From Viridibacillus soli (GTDB lineage Bacteria; Bacillota; Bacilli; Bacillales_A; Planococcaceae): 64,000 bases of DNA. Below are positions 1-11,280 of the stretch, piece by piece. The stretch's first letter is position 1. Each line of letters opens with the position of its first letter. The stretch is from positions 186,001 through 250,000 of the forward strand of contig NZ_JAEOAH010000005.1 of assembly GCF_016612995.1 (NCBI RefSeq). Reading direction: 5' to 3'. A model generated the notes under the pieces. The model did no database searches. It was not told the DNA's origin and was given only the letters and a program-made list of their open reading frames with translations. The position numbers and the translations under genes were made by a program.

Positions 1-592
1 TAGGGCCAGCGGATACTACAACTTTTTTCCCTTTTAAAGGTAATTTTTTCGGTACAAAAAATTGCGCCGCAAGTGCAGTAATTTTCTCTGGTTCTTCTAA
101 GCGGCCTTTGCCAACATAACCACATGCTAGAAAACCTTCTGATGGCTCGATAAATTCATAGCCATCTTCAGCTAGCTGAGCAATATTACGTTTTACTGCT
201 GGATTATCATACATATGAACATTCATAGCTGGAGCAATCCATACTTTTGCAGTCGTTGCTAATAATGTAGTCGTCACCATATCATCTGCTATACCATTTG
301 CTAGTTTGCCAATAATATTCGCAGTTGCAGGAGCTACGATAATTAAATCCGCCCAGTCTGCAAGGTCTATATGTGCGATAACGCGAGAATCTTTTTCATC
401 GAATGTGTCTGTAAAAACATCATTTTTAGACATTACTTGAAAGCTTAAAGGTGTGACAAAACGAGTTGCAGATTCAGTCATCATTACTTTTACATTTGCT
501 CCAGCTTGTGATAACTTGCTCACTAATACTACTGTCTTGTAGACAGCAATACCGCCAGAAACACAAAGTAGAATGTTTTTATTTGCAAGCAT
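1..592 (-). CDS. coaBC: Bifunctional phosphopantothenoylcysteine decarboxylase/synthase, 3' part cut off by window
   Basis: CoaBC makes 4'-phosphopantetheine in coenzyme A synthesis by joining cysteine to phosphopantothenate and decarboxylating the product. About 197 N-terminal residues are visible. They form the flavin-dependent decarboxylase domain, starting MLANKNILLCVSGG, with the substrate-binding motif APAMNVHMY and the CGYVGKGRL segment that contains the decarboxylase active-site cysteine. The start of the CoaB domain (KGKKVVVSAGP) lies at the window edge. The ATG at 592 follows an AAGGAAG-type ribosome site. It lies 75 bp downstream of rpoZ, the order seen in B. subtilis. Identification is firm; the C-terminal domain cannot be seen. 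Confidence 0.93.
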   Translation of the reverse strand, partial: MLANKNILLCVSGGIAVYKTVVLVSKLSQAGANVKVMMTESATRFVTPLSFQVMSKNDVFTDTFDEKDSRVIAHIDLADWADLIIVAPATANIIGKLANGIADDMVTTTLLATTAKVWIAPAMNVHMYDNPAVKRNIAQLAEDGYEFIEPSEGFLACGYVGKGRLEEPEKITALAAQFFVPKKLPLKGKKVVVSAGP

Positions 593-667
593 TTTTTTCT
601 TCCTTTCAAAACGACAAGCTCCCAAAGAAATGTCAATTTCCTCGGGAGCTGCTACGTTGTCATGTCA

Positions 668-892
668 TTAAACTTCGTCTTCGTAAATAGCTGATTCATC
701 TTGAGCAACTTGAGTTAAGACACCAGCAGATACTTCTTCAAGTGCTTTTCCTACATTTTTTTTTGATTTGTAAGATGAAAGTCTATAGTCGCTACCTTCT
801 TGTATAGCACGTGCTCTTTTTGAAGCAAGACTCACTAATGAATATTTTGAATCAATTTTTTGTTTTAATACGTCAACAGATGGATATAACAT
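668..892 (-). CDS. rpoZ: RNA polymerase omega subunit
   Basis: This 74-residue protein is the omega subunit, which binds and stabilises the beta' subunit of RNA polymerase. The family signature is visible as YSLVSLASKRARAIQEG near residues 17-33, following MLYPSVDVL, and the length is normal for Firmicutes. It begins 4 bp after gmk ends and is certainly cotranscribed with it. The gmk-rpoZ-coaBC order is conserved across Bacillales. Confidence 0.93.
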   Translation of the reverse strand: MLYPSVDVLKQKIDSKYSLVSLASKRARAIQEGSDYRLSSYKSKKNVGKALEEVSAGVLTQVAQDESAIYEDEV

Positions 893-896
893 CTAT

Positions 897-1565
<669 letters not shown>

Positions 1566-2441
1566 TCATTCAATATTTTGAACCTGTTCTCGCATTTTCT
1601 CAAGTATTGTTTTTGCTTGGACAACTGCAGCTGAAGCTTCAACAGATTGATTTTTAGAGCCAATCGTATTAATTTCACGATGAATTTCTTGCAATAGGAA
1701 ATCGAGTTTTCGGCCGATAGAAACGTCATCTTGTAGCGTTTCATCAAGCTGGCTAAAATGGCTTGTTAAGCGATCCAATTCCTCATCAATATCTGCTTTT
1801 TCAGCAAAAATTGCAACCTCTGCCAATAATCGTTCTTCTAACATGCTAATGTCTGCTAGTTCAGCAATTCTTGTAACGAGCTTATCGCGATACTTTTGTA
1901 CGGCTTGATCGGCCACTTGACGAATTAACGCTATTTGCTCTGCTAAATCCGTTTTAAAACCTACTACCGCTTCTTGCAATTCTTGACCTTCTCTTTCGCG
2001 CATTTGAATCATTGCCGCTGCAGCTTGTCGTACAGCTTGATCAACAGCAGTTAGAATTTCTTCTTTTGATGTTTCTTGCACTTCTACAGTTAATACTTGC
2101 TCTAAGCCTAAGAGTTCTGTCATCGACCACTTTTCGTCAAGCAAAATCTGTTTTTGCAATTCTTCTCTTGCTTCTTTATAGGCATTGACTAGAGGCCAAT
2201 TCACTTGTAGAACTTGTTCTTGCTGCGACAATTCTTTCACATACACGGAAACATCTAGCTTACCTCTTGAAACGAATGAGGACAACATTTTTTTCGTATG
2301 AACTTCCGCTTCCATCCATTCTTTCGGAAACCGTGTTGTAACTTCTAAAAAGCGATGATTTACCGAACGGATTTCTACTGTAAGCTGAAATTGTTCCGTC
2401 GATGTGACACCCCTGCCAAATCCAGTCATACTACGCACCAA
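1566..2441 (-). CDS. yicC: YicC/YloC family endoribonuclease
   Basis: This protein of about 291 residues belongs to the YicC/YloC family, members of which have been described as endoribonucleases. It opens with the typical RSMTGFGRG motif and ends with the conserved segment KLDFLLQEIHREINTIGSK near residues 243-261. The first codons read TTG-GTG-CGT-AGT-ATG. A TTG or GTG start restores the family's usual length before SMTGFG, while the first ATG (2429) would remove four residues, so the exact start is uncertain. It diverges from rqcH and heads the yicC-gmk-rpoZ-coaBC group. Confidence 0.88.
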   Translation of the reverse strand: MVRSMTGFGRGVTSTEQFQLTVEIRSVNHRFLEVTTRFPKEWMEAEVHTKKMLSSFVSRGKLDVSVYVKELSQQEQVLQVNWPLVNAYKEAREELQKQILLDEKWSMTELLGLEQVLTVEVQETSKEEILTAVDQAVRQAAAAMIQMREREGQELQEAVVGFKTDLAEQIALIRQVADQAVQKYRDKLVTRIAELADISMLEERLLAEVAIFAEKADIDEELDRLTSHFSQLDETLQDDVSIGRKLDFLLQEIHREINTIGSKNQSVEASAAVVQAKTILEKMREQVQNIE

Positions 2442-2661
2442 GGTCAGTCACATCCTTCTTTGCATACTGTTTTTAATTATAACATATGAAAGCGGATTTT
2501 GTGTTGCAGTTTTATTTGAAGTTCACTTGTTTGATCACAAAAAAAGCTTGAAAACGGTACCAATCTATAATGAAATTTCACACTTAACAAACGCTGTTCT
2601 TACCTATTTACACGTAAAAAATGGTAAGATAGAACAAAACGTTTTGAAAGAGGAATCACTT

Positions 2662-4350
2662 ATGGCTTATGATGGTTTATTTACAATTGCAATGGCAAAG
2701 GAGTTGCAACAGTTAGTAACTGGGCGAATCGTGAAAGTGCATCAACCGAACGCACAAGAAATCATTTTACATATACGTGCTAATGGCGGAAATCATAAAT
2801 TACTTTTTTCTATCCATCCTTCCTATGCACGTGTTCATATAACAGATCAAACAATTGAAAACCCACCGGAACCCCCTATGTTTTGTTCACTACTCCGAAA
2901 ACATATTGAAGGTGGTTTTATCGAGTCCATCCGCCAGCTCGGAGCAGATCGTGTTCTTATCTTTAAAATTGCTAGTAAAAACGAAATCGGCGACCGGATT
3001 ACACGGGAGCTACATGCTGAAATTATGGGTCGTCATAGTAATCTAATTCTAGTCGATAAAGAAACGGATAAAATTGTCGATAGTTTGAAGCATTTACCGC
3101 CTGCTATGAATAGCTATCGTACAGTATTACCTGGTCAACCCTTTATCGCCCCACCTGAACAGGATAAAGAAGATCCTAAAACGGTGAACAAGGAGTCATT
3201 ACAGACATTTTTTACAGAAATGAAAACAGCGCAAGAAATTGTGCAGCATTTTACAGGCTTCTCTCCATTACATGCTTCTGAACTATTATATAGAAGCGAA
3301 ACAACCAGACAACCGATGGCTGAACTTTTCCCATCATTTATAGAAGAATTTGCGATTGGTGGCAGTACACCAACGTATGTTGAAGTGAACGGGAAGACAC
3401 AATTCTCACCTGTTGCATTAACACAATTAGAAGGAGAGCATACAAGCTATCCTAATTTGAGCACGCTACTTGATCGCGTATTCTTCGCAAGAGCTGAGCG
3501 CGACCGTGTAAAACAACAAGCTGGCGATTTAGAACGTTGGTTACAAAATGAAATTAACAAACTCAAATTGAAATTGAAAAAGCTTCAAAAAGATTTAGAC
3601 CGCGCGAACACTCTAGACAAATTCCAATTATATGGCGAGCTTTTAATGGCCAACTTATATGCATTTGAAAAAGGTAAAAAAGAAGTTACTGTCGTCAATT
3701 ATTATAGTGAAAACAGCGAAGAAATCACAATACCAATTAGTGAGCGAAAAACTCCTGTCGAAAACGCGCAAAGCTATTATACAAAGTATAATAAAGCAAA
3801 AAACGCACTTGTTATGGTGCAAGAGCAACTCGACAAAACTCAGGGAGATTTAGCTTACTTTGAAATGTTATCGCAACAAGTACAACAAGCTGCACCTGCA
3901 GATATAGAGGAAATCCGCGAGGAACTAGCGGAGCAAGGCTACTTAAAATTACGCGCTTCCAAACGACGAAAAAAACCGACGAAACCAGCTCCAGAGAAAT
4001 TCAAATCTTCAACAGGCATCGAAATTTCAGTCGGAAAAAACAATAAACAAAACGACTATTTAACATTTAAAATCGCTCGTAAATCTGAAATTTGGTTGCA
4101 TACAAAGGATATCCCAGGATCACACGTTGTTATTCACTCTACTGAACCAGATGAGCAAACATTACTCGAAGCGGCAACTTTATCCGCCTACTTCAGTAAA
4201 GCCCGCGAATCATCATCCGTACCTGTAGATTACACAGAAATACGTCAAGTGAAAAAACCAAATGGCTCAAAACCAGGTTTTGTCATCTACTTTGAGCAAA
4301 AGACACTTTATGTTACACCCAATGAAGAATTAATCATGAAGTTGAAATAA
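2662..4350 (+). CDS. rqcH: Rqc2 homologue RqcH (NFACT / FbpA family)
   Basis: RqcH binds stalled 50S subunits and recruits tRNA-Ala to add C-terminal alanine tails that mark incomplete proteins for degradation. The 562-residue product begins MAYDGLFTIAMAKEL. It has the NFACT-N domain with the functional Asp-Arg pair (GADRVLIF, D96/R97), a basic coiled-coil region around residues 280-340 and a C-terminal NFACT-R domain (GIEISVGKNN, WLHTKDIPGSHVVI). The frame is open a further 258 bp upstream, but that part runs through the yicC promoter region and is not family-like. The ATG at 2662 follows GAAAGAGGAA. It is the only conserved core gene here on the plus strand. Confidence 0.93.
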   Translation: MAYDGLFTIAMAKELQQLVTGRIVKVHQPNAQEIILHIRANGGNHKLLFSIHPSYARVHITDQTIENPPEPPMFCSLLRKHIEGGFIESIRQLGADRVLIFKIASKNEIGDRITRELHAEIMGRHSNLILVDKETDKIVDSLKHLPPAMNSYRTVLPGQPFIAPPEQDKEDPKTVNKESLQTFFTEMKTAQEIVQHFTGFSPLHASELLYRSETTRQPMAELFPSFIEEFAIGGSTPTYVEVNGKTQFSPVALTQLEGEHTSYPNLSTLLDRVFFARAERDRVKQQAGDLERWLQNEINKLKLKLKKLQKDLDRANTLDKFQLYGELLMANLYAFEKGKKEVTVVNYYSENSEEITIPISERKTPVENAQSYYTKYNKAKNALVMVQEQLDKTQGDLAYFEMLSQQVQQAAPADIEEIREELAEQGYLKLRASKRRKKPTKPAPEKFKSSTGIEISVGKNNKQNDYLTFKIARKSEIWLHTKDIPGSHVVIHSTEPDEQTLLEAATLSAYFSKARESSSVPVDYTEIRQVKKPNGSKPGFVIYFEQKTLYVTPNEELIMKLK

Positions 4351-4369
4351 CACTATTCAAGAACACTTA

Positions 4370-4403
4370 AAAGGAGTCGCACAGTTTCATGTGCGACTCC
4401 TTT
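4370..4403. terminator. Bidirectional terminator between rqcH and the ABC transporter operon
   Basis: A perfect 14-bp inverted repeat (AAAGGAGTCGCACA and its complement, 6-nt loop) is flanked by A and T runs. It lies between the convergent ends of rqcH and the substrate-binding protein gene, so it can serve both directions. Confidence 0.85.
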
Positions 4404-4417
4404 ACTACAAATGGCTT

Positions 4418-5221
4418 TTATTGCTTCTTCGTTGCATCAATGCCTAACCATTTTTCTGAAATTTCTTTTAATGTACCGTCATTTGTTAATTCTTCTAAAG
4501 CTTTCGAAATATCTTCTACCTTTTTACTATCAGTAGTAAATGGAAACGCAATATTTCCCCATGATGTAGGACCAAATCCTATTTTCACATCATCCAACTT
4601 AGCTTTTTCAATCGTCGTTTTCACTTGTACTTGATCATTATAATACGCGTCAACACGCCCCAATGATACTTCCTTCAATTCTGCTGTAGGGTCCTCTGAA
4701 AATGTTTTAATCGTAAAGTCATTGTTTTTATTGATATCTTTTAATTCTTTTTCAGCAGCTGTCCCTAAACCTACACCCACTACTTTATCCTTTAAATCAT
4801 CAACCGATTTTATATTCTCATTATCTACCTTTACCGCAAATACTGACCCTGAATATAGATACGGTACGGTAAATGAATATTTTTCTTCTCTCTCAGTTGT
4901 CACTGATAATTGATTGGCAATTGTATCAATACGACCTGAATCTAAAGATCCAAATAACCCCTCAAACTCAGCTGTTGTCCATTTTACTTTGTATCCTGCT
5001 TTTTTTGCAGCTGCTTCAATAATATCTGCATCATAACCAATTACTTTATTGTCTTTTTGATAAATAAATGGACTTCTTCCTGCAGCCGTCCCCACATTTA
5101 GAACTTTTTCATCTGCCTTAACAGAACCTCGCTCTTTTGAAGAGTCCTTAGAGCTACATGCTGTTAAGACCCCTACCACTACAATAACTAGTAACATTGA
5201 CCATATATTTTTTAATTTCAT
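4418..5221 (-). CDS. Amino-acid ABC transporter, lipoprotein substrate-binding protein
   Basis: This 267-residue family-3 extracellular solute-binding protein has a lipoprotein signal peptide: a charged start, a hydrophobic stretch and lipobox LTAC with Cys22. The mature part has the polar amino-acid binding fold ([35 protein letters not shown]). It would deliver substrate to the permease and ATPase encoded just upstream. Its start overlaps the ATPase stop by 4 bp (ATGA). Because the operon carries a SAM riboswitch, the substrate is probably a sulfur amino acid such as cystine or a methionine-related compound. That is an inference from the riboswitch, not from the binding residues. Confidence 0.85.
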   Translation of the reverse strand: MKLKNIWSMLLVIVVVGVLTACSSKDSSKERGSVKADEKVLNVGTAAGRSPFIYQKDNKVIGYDADIIEAAAKKAGYKVKWTTAEFEGLFGSLDSGRIDTIANQLSVTTEREEKYSFTVPYLYSGSVFAVKVDNENIKSVDDLKDKVVGVGLGTAAEKELKDINKNNDFTIKTFSEDPTAELKEVSLGRVDAYYNDQVQVKTTIEKAKLDDVKIGFGPTSWGNIAFPFTTDSKKVEDISKALEELTNDGTLKEISEKWLGIDATKKQ

Positions 5222-5985
5222 ATTACCAACTCCTTAACCACTAATTGTTTTTCGACAGATAATTGTTGTAAAAATTTCTTTGTTCTTTCCTGCTTCGGAT
5301 TATTAAAAATTTCTTCAGGCGTTCCTTGCTCAACAATATATCCCTCCGCCATAAAAACGACGTGATCAGCCACTTGTCTTGCAAACGACATTTCATGAGT
5401 TACTACTATCATTGTCATATTTGAAAGTGCTAAGCTCTGAATCACCTGCAGAACTTCTCCTACTAGTTCTGGATCAAGAGCTGATGTAGGTTCATCAAAC
5501 AAAATCGCATAGGGATTTAGAGCAACTGCCCTCGCAATACCCACTCGTTGTTGCTGACCACCTGACAAACTATTTGGATAAAAATTCTCTTTATCCGACA
5601 AACCAACTTGTGCCAATAAATTTTCTGCAATGCTATCGGCTTCACGTTGTGACTTTTTCTGTACAGTGACTAGTGGCATCGTAATATTTTCTTTTACAGT
5701 TTTATTTTTAAATAAACTATAATTCTGAAATACCATAGCTGTTTTATGTCTTAATAATTCCGTTTTTTTATTTGTCAGATTGGCAATATCTACTGCCACA
5801 TCATCTATTGTTATTTGGCCCTTATCCGCTTGTTCTAATACGTTTAAACATCTTAAAAAGGTTGATTTACCTGATCCAGATGGGCCGATTATTGCGACTA
5901 CTTGCCCCTTTTCAACAGTTAAAGAAATACCTTTTAATACTTCGTTATCTTTATATGACTTATGAAGATTTTGAACGCTTATCAT
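5218..5985 (-). CDS. Polar amino-acid ABC transporter ATPase (TcyC/TcyN-like)
   Basis: The 255-residue ATPase has a Walker A motif (GPSGSGKST, about residues 34-42), a Q-loop, the ABC signature LSGGQQQR (about 140-147), Walker B ([12 protein letters not shown]) and the switch histidine in VVTHEM. These match the polar amino-acid uptake subfamily. It powers import of the ligand bound by the downstream lipoprotein. It lies 17 bp after the permease gene and overlaps the binding-protein gene by 4 bp, so the three genes form a tight transport unit. Confidence 0.9.
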   Translation of the reverse strand: MISVQNLHKSYKDNEVLKGISLTVEKGQVVAIIGPSGSGKSTFLRCLNVLEQADKGQITIDDVAVDIANLTNKKTELLRHKTAMVFQNYSLFKNKTVKENITMPLVTVQKKSQREADSIAENLLAQVGLSDKENFYPNSLSGGQQQRVGIARAVALNPYAILFDEPTSALDPELVGEVLQVIQSLALSNMTMIVVTHEMSFARQVADHVVFMAEGYIVEQGTPEEIFNNPKQERTKKFLQQLSVEKQLVVKELVI

Positions 5986-6002
5986 CTTTGTTCACTCCTT
6001 CG

Positions 6003-6671
6003 TTACAGGTAAGGTACTTCTAAGCGATATTCCAAACGCCGCTGTAGCCATCCAATAATAACCGTTAATCCCCAATATATAACCGCCACAGCTAAGTAAC
6101 TTTCCATATAAAGATAGGACTCTGCAGCTAGCATTTTGGCATGCGCTAAAATTTCAGCTAACCCTAATACAAACGTCAATGAGGATTCTTTAATTAGCCC
6201 AATAAAGTTATTACCGAGTGAGGGAACTGCGACTCGAATTGCCTGTGGAAAAATCACCTTCCTCATGGCCTGCAATTTTGTCATTCCTACAGATAAACAA
6301 GCATCCATTTGATTGCTCTCAACCCCATTTAAGGAACCACGTAAAATTTCAGATAAATACGCTGCATTATTTAAACTAAGTCCTATTAAAGCTGCTTGTA
6401 ACGATGTCATAACAGCCATTTCTGGGAAAATTTGAGGAAGTCCAAAATATAAAACGAATAACTGTACAAGTAATGGCGTCCCTCTAAAAAATGAAATATA
6501 TAATCGCGATAATGGATATAATACTTTCGTACGATTACGATCAATGAGAACAAGTACGATACTAATAACGAACGAAATAATCATCGATACAACGGAAACA
6601 CCTAATGTGATATACACATACTTCAATAATTGTGGTAGCGATTCTAAAAAATACATAAAATCAAACTTCAT
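6003..6671 (-). CDS. Polar amino-acid ABC transporter permease
   Basis: This 222-residue inner-membrane permease has a His/Glu/Gln/Arg/opine family layout: several hydrophobic segments, SFFRGTPLLVQLF near residues 62-74 and the EAA-type loop GMTKLQAMRKVIFPQAIR near residues 144-161 that contacts the ATPase. It forms the channel of the sulfur-regulated importer. It follows the VOC gene by 36 bp under the same riboswitch. Confidence 0.9.
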   Translation of the reverse strand: MKFDFMYFLESLPQLLKYVYITLGVSVVSMIISFVISIVLVLIDRNRTKVLYPLSRLYISFFRGTPLLVQLFVLYFGLPQIFPEMAVMTSLQAALIGLSLNNAAYLSEILRGSLNGVESNQMDACLSVGMTKLQAMRKVIFPQAIRVAVPSLGNNFIGLIKESSLTFVLGLAEILAHAKMLAAESYLYMESYLAVAVIYWGLTVIIGWLQRRLEYRLEVPYL

Positions 6672-6707
6672 TTTGTCACCTTCTATAACGATTTGGCTGT
6701 ATTCATT

Positions 6708-7637
6708 TTATGCAATTTCAAAAACGATACGATTACCACTTGGATCTTCTACTGCAAACTCTGTACCCAAATCTTGAATTTGTATTTGCTGTTTAATATA
6801 ATTTTTTGCTGTCTCAAAAAGTTCTGTTGTTGGTATTTTCAATCGTACTTCTTTTAATCCTGATTCATTTTCCGCTGCCTTTTGAAGCCCCTCACCTGAC
6901 CACACATTTCCCGCAAGATGATGGTGATAGCCACCTGCCGAAATAAAGAATGCCGTATCAATAATCTCCTGTTCTTCAAAACCTAACGTATTGATATAGA
7001 AATCTACTGATTCCTCTATATTTGCCACTCGCAAATGGACATGCCCAATAATTGTTTCTGTTGGTAATTTACCATCCGTATCAAAATCAGCTAAAGGAGC
7101 TAACTCTTTGAAGTTAAGTGGATTACTACCTCCTGGATACTTATCCCAATCTCCACGATCACGATCAGCATATATTTCAATACCATTTCCTTCAATATCA
7201 TATAAATAAAATGCCTCACTATATCCGTGATCACTTGCACTATCTAATCTAGCGATCGGAATGAAGCGTTCAAAATGAGGAAAACGTGATTCCTGCTCTA
7301 TCGGACTATTAATCGTTTCTTTGTTACGTAAAATTTCGAAAAACTTCGTTGCAAAAGCTTCTCTACTTGGTAATAAGAATGCTGTATGAAATAGCCCTGT
7401 ACTTTTAGTAGGTTGCAATTTTTCTGCTGTTTTTTCTAATTCGAAAATAACTTTACGACTACCTTTACCACCAAATTTAGCTTGTTGTGTATTTTTTTCT
7501 AATAATTCAAGACCGACTACATTTTCGTAAAATTCGATTTGACGCTCCAAATCCTTTACTTTTAAAATGACACTTCCTACTTGTGTCGCTTCATCCAATA
7601 CAAATTTCCCTTGTTTATCATCAATTCTCTGTACCAT
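6708..7637 (-). CDS. VOC-superfamily (glyoxalase/extradiol dioxygenase-like) protein, CatE/YfiE-like
   Basis: The 309-residue protein has two vicinal-oxygen-chelate domains, at about residues 17-150 and 190-309, each with the beta-alpha-beta-beta-beta arrangement. Candidate metal ligands are His in LFHTAFLLP, His in GHVHLRVAN and Glu in GIEIYADR. The length and domain pairing resemble B. subtilis CatE (YfiE), annotated as a catechol 2,3-dioxygenase. The true substrate cannot be read from sequence. It is the first gene after the SAM riboswitch, which is an unusual place for an aromatic-ring-cleaving enzyme. A role in sulfur compound metabolism is possible. Confidence 0.8.
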   Translation of the reverse strand: MVQRIDDKQGKFVLDEATQVGSVILKVKDLERQIEFYENVVGLELLEKNTQQAKFGGKGSRKVIFELEKTAEKLQPTKSTGLFHTAFLLPSREAFATKFFEILRNKETINSPIEQESRFPHFERFIPIARLDSASDHGYSEAFYLYDIEGNGIEIYADRDRGDWDKYPGGSNPLNFKELAPLADFDTDGKLPTETIIGHVHLRVANIEESVDFYINTLGFEEQEIIDTAFFISAGGYHHHLAGNVWSGEGLQKAAENESGLKEVRLKIPTTELFETAKNYIKQQIQIQDLGTEFAVEDPSGNRIVFEIA

Positions 7638-7690
7638 TTTATAACCTCTCTCTTTTTTTATTTACCAATTACGGAATAATCGACTTCTAA

Positions 7691-7727
7691 TAAAAAACTC
7701 TCTTTCTACAGGATCAAAAAAGAGAGT
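7691..7727 (-). terminator. Riboswitch expression platform terminator
   Basis: A 9-bp stem (ACTCTCTTT paired with AAAGAGAGT, minus strand) is followed by a run of T residues. It directly follows the SAM aptamer and precedes the VOC gene by about 55 bp. It should form when SAM is bound. Confidence 0.85.
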
Positions 7728-7734
7728 CGAGGGG

Positions 7735-7858
7735 AACTAATTCAACTCTTATCTATCATGATTGCATTCAATCATGTTGGAGTTAGCACCTTCCTAAATG
7801 TTAGGGGTCGCTGAAACTTCAATGGGCCAAATCCCTCGGTTTCTCAAGATAAGAAATC
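7735..7858 (-). promoter_or_regulatory. SAM-I (S-box) riboswitch
   Basis: Read on the minus strand, the sequence has the S-box pattern: a P1 stem from CTTATC with its partner GATAAG, then the conserved GAGGGA, TGGCCC and TGAAG elements, GCGACC, and GGTGCTAA(C)TCC before the closing strand. In known S-boxes, high SAM favours the terminator and stops expression. Here it would control the VOC gene and the ABC transporter, tying both to sulfur or methionine status. Confidence 0.92.
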
Positions 7859-7895
7859 TATTTATCATTTCCTAGTTAACTAATTGGTTTAATTG

Positions 7896-7924
7896 ATTTT
7901 AAAACACTTTCCAAAATTAAGCAA
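7896..7924 (-). promoter_or_regulatory. SigA-type promoter for the S-box operon
   Basis: On the minus strand a TTGCTT -35 element lies 17 bp from a TAAAAT -10 element, about 40 bp upstream of the riboswitch P1 stem. The spacing is ideal. No transcription start data are available. Confidence 0.6.
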
Positions 7925-7990
7925 TATCTTTTTCCAATTATTTTATTTTTAATGAAAAATAAAACCTCAATTTCACATAGTATTTTGAAT

Positions 7991-8040
7991 ACTAAAAAAC
8001 CAGCAAGAGAGAATTCCTTTTCTCATGCTGGTTTTTTAGT
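7991..8040. terminator. Strong terminator after the pyr operon
   Basis: A perfect 15-bp stem (ACTAAAAAACCAGCA and its complement at 8026-8040) with a 20-nt loop carries A and T runs on its flanks. It lies about 210 bp beyond pyrE and upstream of the S-box operon promoter, so it insulates the two minus-strand operons. Confidence 0.8.
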
Positions 8041-8089
8041 TATTTTATCAGGCGTTTTGATTAACTGATTTTAACCATTACTATTAAAG

Positions 8090-8155
8090 TGGTAGGTTGA
8101 TTTCCGCTACGGGATGCTCACTTTCCACGGGCAAGCACCCTCCACTAAAAAATGT
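8090..8155. repeat. GC-richer intergenic element resembling a dispersed Bacillales repeat
   Basis: The stretch contains TTGATTTCCGCTACGGGATG and then CTTTCCACGGGCAAGCACCC. This wording resembles short intergenic repeats I recall from several Bacillaceae and Planococcaceae genomes, where it is present in many copies. It has an imperfect hairpin and no reading frame. No second full copy occurs in this window, so the repeat status rests on memory and needs a genome search. The rest of 7,860-8,250 shows only the promoter and terminator given above. Confidence 0.4.
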
Positions 8156-8252
8156 AGTAACATACGTTAACATTGAACATAAAAAAACATTTTAACGGTA
8201 AATAACAACCCAATATTCACCTAATCAACACACCTATTATTTTATTTGAATA

Positions 8253-8885
8253 TTATTTTAATTTCCCTGCTTTCAAATCGTCATGCCATTGTAGTAAGCC
8301 TGGGATGTCTGATTCATTGATAGCTCCTGTTTCTTTTGCAGCATCAACTAATGCTTCAAAGTTTGATAGACAGTAGTAAGGAACACCTACTTCGTCAAAG
8401 GCTTGTTCAGCTCGCGGTAATTTATACGAATATACTGAAACGACACCAAGTACTTCTGCACCTTCGCGACGAAGCGCTTCAACAGCTGTAATACTTGAGC
8501 CGCCTGTTGAAATAATATCTTCTACTACAACAACTTTTTGCCCTTCAGAAAGTTTTCCTTCTGTTTGGTTACCACGGCCATGTTCTTTTGGTTTCGAGCG
8601 TACATACACCATTGGTAAATCTAAAATATCGCTCACCCAAGCTGCATGCGGAATACCTGCTGTTGCAGTACCGGCAACTACATCTGTTTCTGGGAAGTGT
8701 TCTTTAATAAGCTCCGCAAGACCGTTTGCGATTGTTGTACGCACTTTTGGAAAAGAAATCGTTAAACGCGTGTCACAGTAGATAGGTGATTTAATACCTG
8801 ATGCCCATGTGAATAAATCATTCGGACTAAGCTCTACTGCGCCTACTTCTAACATGCCTTGAGCTACTTCTTTTTGAATTGTCAT
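8253..8885 (-). CDS. pyrE: Orotate phosphoribosyltransferase
   Basis: PyrE transfers the phosphoribosyl group of PRPP to orotate to give OMP. The 210-residue product begins [12 protein letters not shown] and has the PRPP-binding motif [14 protein letters not shown] near residues 113-126. The ATG at 8885 overlaps the pyrF stop (ATGA) and follows GGGGAGG at 9 bp. The in-frame codons six residues further upstream lie inside pyrF and are less likely. It is the last gene of the pyr operon. Confidence 0.95.
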   Translation of the reverse strand: MTIQKEVAQGMLEVGAVELSPNDLFTWASGIKSPIYCDTRLTISFPKVRTTIANGLAELIKEHFPETDVVAGTATAGIPHAAWVSDILDLPMVYVRSKPKEHGRGNQTEGKLSEGQKVVVVEDIISTGGSSITAVEALRREGAEVLGVVSVYSYKLPRAEQAFDEVGVPYYCLSNFEALVDAAKETGAINESDIPGLLQWHDDLKAGKLK

Positions 8886-9595
8886 TGTTGTTGTCCTCCC
8901 CATAATTGTTGTACAGCGTGGTACGCCGCTACTGGATTTTCTGCTTGTGTAATGGCACGGCCTACAACGATTTGCGTTGAGCCTTCTTGACGTGCGAAAT
9001 CTGGTGTGGCAACACGTTTTTGATCATGAGCTGCACCGCCAGCCATGCGAATGCCAGGCGTTACTTTTAAAAATTTTTCGCCACATACTTCTCGGATTGC
9101 CTTCGCTTCAAGTACTGAACATACGACCCCATCTAAACCTGCAGTTTTTGCAAGTTCAGCATATTGCAGAACTGACTGGTCTAGTGATAAATTTATTTTT
9201 TGCTCGTTTTGCATTTCCTCTTCAGTCGTTGAAGTTAACTGTGTTACAGCAATTAAAGCTGGTCGCTGTTTGCCAGCTTCAGTCCCCTCTACTAAACCTT
9301 CTATTGCAGCTGTCATCATTTTGGAACCGCCAGCAGCATGGACATTGACTAAGTCCACACCTAGTTTTGCTAAGCCTTTCATCGCTGATTTCACGGTATT
9401 TGGAATATCATGCAATTTTAAATCTAAAAAAATATCATGGCCTTGTGCTTTAATTTTGCGGATGATGTCAGGCCCTTCTTGTAAATAAAGCTCAAGACCC
9501 ACCTTCACAAATAGCGGCTCATTGAACTGCGAAAGAAATGTCATTACTTTCTGTTCATCTGGAAAATCTAGCGCGATAATAGGCTTATTATTCAT
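8882..9595 (-). CDS. pyrF: Orotidine 5'-phosphate decarboxylase
   Basis: PyrF decarboxylates OMP to UMP, the last step of the de novo pathway. The 237-residue protein shows the catalytic motif [11 protein letters not shown] near residues 58-68, where Asp and Lys residues form the charged active-site network. It ends with the phosphate-binding [12 protein letters not shown] segment. It starts immediately after the pyrD stop with no spacing, typical of translational coupling. Confidence 0.96.
   Translation of the reverse strand: MNNKPIIALDFPDEQKVMTFLSQFNEPLFVKVGLELYLQEGPDIIRKIKAQGHDIFLDLKLHDIPNTVKSAMKGLAKLGVDLVNVHAAGGSKMMTAAIEGLVEGTEAGKQRPALIAVTQLTSTTEEEMQNEQKINLSLDQSVLQYAELAKTAGLDGVVCSVLEAKAIREVCGEKFLKVTPGIRMAGGAAHDQKRVATPDFARQEGSTQIVVGRAITQAENPVAAYHAVQQLWGGQQQ

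Positions 9596-11276
<1,681 letters not shown>

Positions 11277-11280
<4 letters not shown>

Noticed and set aside
2404-2661. N-terminal extension of the rqcH frame by 86 codons
   Set aside because: It covers the divergent promoter region, lacks similarity to the family, and the ATG at 2662 has a good ribosome site and gives the usual length.
9045-9488. Long plus-strand frame opposite pyrF (147 codons), and similar frames opposite carB, pyrC and rsmH
   Set aside because: They are antisense shadows of strongly conserved genes, with no ribosome sites or recognisable domains.
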